From Acanthosepion esculentum (Eukaryota > Mollusca > Cephalopoda > Sepiida > Sepiidae), in NCBI GenBank assembly GCA_964036315.1, contig CAXIWW010000817.1:593501-657500 (forward strand): 64,000 nt of DNA, given 5' to 3'. The notes under the pieces were generated by a model. It saw only the letters and a program-made list of their open reading frames with translations, was not told where the DNA came from and ran no database searches. The stretch's first letter is position 1; each line of letters opens with the position of its first letter. Positions 61,475-64,000 of this stretch are shown here, in pieces. Position numbers and translations under genes: made by a program.

Positions 61475-62980
61475 TTTTTATACTTTCATAGTGTTTTTTT
61501 TATAGTGGGGGGTCACTATTTGCTCATAGCTGGGACCCTTTGTGATCAGAAGCCTTGCTGTCAGATGTAGTTTATAGTCATACCTAGGACTGGTTGGCAC
61601 TGTGGTGCTGTTGGCACTTTTGCTATCAGCTGTTGGCACTTTTGCTATCAGCTGTGGTGCTGTTGGCACATTTGCTATCAACTGGTGTTGTTCGCAAGTT
61701 TTTATATAAACATGTATTTTTATACATTCATAGTGTTTTTTTTTAGTGGGGGGTCACTATTTGCTCATTGCTGGGAACCTTTGTTATCAGAAGCCTTGCT
61801 GTCAGTGTAGTTTATAATCATACCTAGGACTAGTTGGCAATGGGTGCTGTTGGCACTTTTGCTATCAGCTGTTGGCACTTTTGCTATCAGCTGTTGGCTA
61901 TTTTGCTATCAGCTGTTGGCACTTTTGCTATCAGCTGTGGTGCTCTTGGCACTTTTGCTATCAACTGGTGTTGTTCGCAAGTTTTTATATAAACATGTAT
62001 TTTTATACTTTCATAGTGTTTTTTTTTTAGTGGGGGGTTACTATTTGCTAATAGCTTGGACCCTTTGTGATCAGAAGCCTTGCTGTCAGATGTAGTTTAT
62101 AGTCATACCTAGGACTAGTTGGCAATGTGGTGCTGTTTGCACTTTTGCTATCAGCTGTTGGCACTTTTGCTATCAGCTGTTGGCACTTTTGCTATCAGCG
62201 GTTGGCACTTTTGCTATCAGCTGTTGAAACTTTTGCTATCAGCTGTTGGCACTTTTGCTATCAGCTGTGGTGCTGTTGGCACTTTTGCTATCAACTGGTG
62301 TTGTTCGCAATTTTTTATATAAACATGTATTTTTATACATTCATAGTGTTTTTTTTTTAGTGGGGGGTCACTATTTGCTCATAGCTGGGACCATTTGTGA
62401 TCAGAAGCCTTGCTGTCATATGTAGTTTATAGTCATACCTAGGACTAGTTGGCACTGTGGTGCTGTTGGCACTTTTGCTATCAGCAGTTGGCACTTTTGC
62501 TATCACCTGTTGGCACTTTTGCTATCAGCTGCGTTGCTGTTTGCACTTTTGCTATCAACTGGTGTTGTTTCCAAGTTTTTATGTAAACATGTATTTTTAT
62601 ACTTTCATAGTGTTTTCTTTTAGTGGGGGGTAACTATTTGCTCCTAGCTTGGTCCCTTTGTGAAAAGAAGACTTGCTGTCAGATGTAGTTTATAGTCATA
62701 CCTAGGACTAGTTGGCACTGTGGTGCTGTCGGCACTTTTGCTATCAGCTGTTGGCACTTTTACTATCAGCTGTTGGAACTTTTGCTATCAGCTGTTGGCA
62801 CTTTTACTATCAGCTGTTGACACTTTTGCTATCAGATGTTGGCACTTTTGCTATCAGCTGTTGGCACTTATGCTATCAGCTATTGGCACTTTTGCTATCA
62901 GCTTTTGGCACTTTTGCTATCAGCTGTTGGCACTTTTGCTATCAGCTGTGGTGCTGTTTGCACTATTGCTATCAACTGGT
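61475..62980 (+). repeat. Block C, part after the retrotransposon
   Basis: The interrupted core is completed here (61475-61590), followed by units with cores at 61694, 61977, 62307 and 62571 and 2 to 12 copies of the 22-mer. The run 62730-62950 has several TTACTATC variants. It ends at a core beginning (ATCAACTGGT) that is cut by the third orientation switch. No gene is present. Confidence 0.93.
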
Positions 62981-62995
62981 GCTAATGTGCCAACA
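62971..62995. other. Orientation switch 3 (+ to -) in the satellite
   Basis: A core starts normally with CTATCAACTGGT and after about seven core bases continues as GCTAATGTGCCAACAGCTG, a reverse-orientation 22-mer. The two sides are not mirror images. Unlike switch 2 the left break is inside a core, so the three switches have different break points. Confidence 0.87.
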
Positions 62996-64000
62996 GCTGA
63001 TACCAAAAGTGCAAAAACTGATAGCAAAGGTTCCAACAGCTGATAGCAAAAGTGCCAACAGCTGATAGCAAAAGTGCCAACAGCACCACAGTGCCAACTA
63101 GTCCTAGGTATGACTATAAACTACATCTGACAGCAAGGATTCTGATCACAAAGGGTCCCAGCTATGAGCAAATAGTTACCCCCCACTAAAAGAAAACACT
63201 ATGAAAGTATAAAAATACATGTTTATATAAAAACTTGCGAACAACACCAGTTGATAGCAAAAGTGTAACCAGCACCACAGCTGATAGCAAAAGTGCCAAC
63301 AGCTGGTAGCAAAAGTGCCAACAGCTGATAGCAAAAGTGCCAGCAGCTGATAGCAAAAGTGCCAACAGCAGATAGCAAAAGTGCCAACAGATGATACCAA
63401 AAGTGCCAACAGCTGATAGCAAAAGTGCCAACAGCTGATAGCAAAAGTGCCAAAAGCTGATAGCAAAAGTTCCAAAAGCTGATAGCAAAAGTGCCAACAG
63501 CTGATAGCAAAAGTGCCAACAGCTGATACCAAACGTGCCAACAGCTGATACCAAAAGTGCCAAAAGCTGATAACAAAGGTGCCAACAGCTGATAGCAAAA
63601 GTGCCAACAGCTGATAGCAAAAGTGCCAACAGCACCACAGTGCCATCTATTCCTAGGTATGACTATAAACTACATCTGACAGCAAGGCTTCTGATCACAA
63701 AGGGTCCCAGCTATGAGCAAATAGTGACCCCCCACTAAAAAAAAAACACTATGAAAGTAGAAAAATACATGTTTATATAAAAACTTGCGAACAACACCAG
63801 TTGATAGCAAAAGTGCCAACATCACCCCAGCTGATAGCAAAAGTGCCAACAGCTGATAGCAAAAGTGCCAACAGCTGATACCAAAAGTGCCAACAGCTGA
63901 TAGCAAAAGTTCCAACAGAAGATACCAAAAGTGCCAACAGCTGATAGCAAAAGTGCCAACAGCTGATAGCAAAAGTGCCAACAGCTGATAGCAAAAGTGC
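62981..64000 (-). repeat. Satellite block D: inverted array to the window end
   Basis: Reverse-orientation satellite with cores at 63234 and 63784 and runs of 22-mers. The first 22-mers after the switch are degenerate (GTGCAAAAACTGATAGC, GCAAAGGTTCC). The run 63260-63630 holds about 15 copies with several GATACCAAAAG variants. The array is still in progress at 64000. Confidence 0.95.

Larger units (their letters stand above)
45979..62980 (+). repeat. Satellite block C: + orientation, split by a retrotransposon
   Basis: The composite satellite returns to + orientation. I find 34 intact cores before the retrotransposon, the last one (55878) being the one it interrupts, plus two identical truncated cores (49332 and 49548). 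Four more follow it (61694, 61977, 62307, 62571). The array resumes at 61475 exactly where it was broken at 55900. Runs of 22-mers are shorter here than in blocks A and B, mostly 2 to 9 copies. The two shortest units of the window, 189 bp each, are at 47178-47367 and 50358-50547. Confidence 0.96.

Noticed and set aside
1..64000. Telomeric or rDNA repeats.
   Set aside because: No TTAGGG- or TTAGG-type tandem repeat and no rRNA-like sequence was seen anywhere in the window.

Overview
The window is a block of eukaryotic satellite DNA interrupted by one LTR retrotransposon. I see no cellular protein gene, rRNA or tRNA in it. The organism is probably an invertebrate animal: the retrotransposon looks like the CsRn1 branch of Ty3/gypsy (CHCC-type Gag motif, tRNA-Trp-like primer site), which I know mainly from flatworms, insects and molluscs. 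The satellite itself is not one I recognise, and I cannot name a species.

The satellite has two tiers. Tier one is a 22-bp minisatellite (TTGGCAC, then TTTTGCTATC, then AGCTG). Tier two is a roughly 155-bp unique core that runs from AACTGGTGTTGTTCGCAAG, through an AT-rich TATATAAA segment, a T-run and a G-run, to CCTAGGACTAG. One unit is a core followed by a variable number of 22-mers. About 160 cores are present. Unit lengths fall on two 22-bp ladders (about 219+22k and 189+22k bp), from 189 bp up to about 900 bp.

Layout: block A, 1-22193, motif on the + strand (64 cores). Block B, 22194-45978, motif on the - strand (58 cores plus at least one truncated core). Block C, 45979-62980, + strand again (38 cores plus two truncated ones), split by the retrotransposon at 55901-61469. 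Block D, 62981-64000, - strand, running off the end. The three orientation switches are abrupt and are not mirror-image fold-backs. A stretch of at least 140 bp in block A recurs exactly, reverse-complemented, in block B, so the blocks share a recent common array. Within blocks, multi-unit segments are duplicated at lags of 2025, 3180, 1185, 962, 1525, about 4108, 440 and about 563 bp. This points to repeated unequal exchange or amplification of higher-order segments.

The retrotransposon is about 5.57 kb with LTRs of about 722 bp and a 4-5 bp target duplication. It has an intact gag, a pol in the -1 frame, and no env. It looks dead: the reverse transcriptase YxDD motif reads YIND, and a one-base shift breaks pol between RT and RNase H. 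The LTRs differ by roughly 2-3 percent by eye, so the insertion is not brand new. Long reading frames throughout the satellite are by-products of a 22-mer with no stop codon in any of its three forward frames; I do not annotate them as genes.
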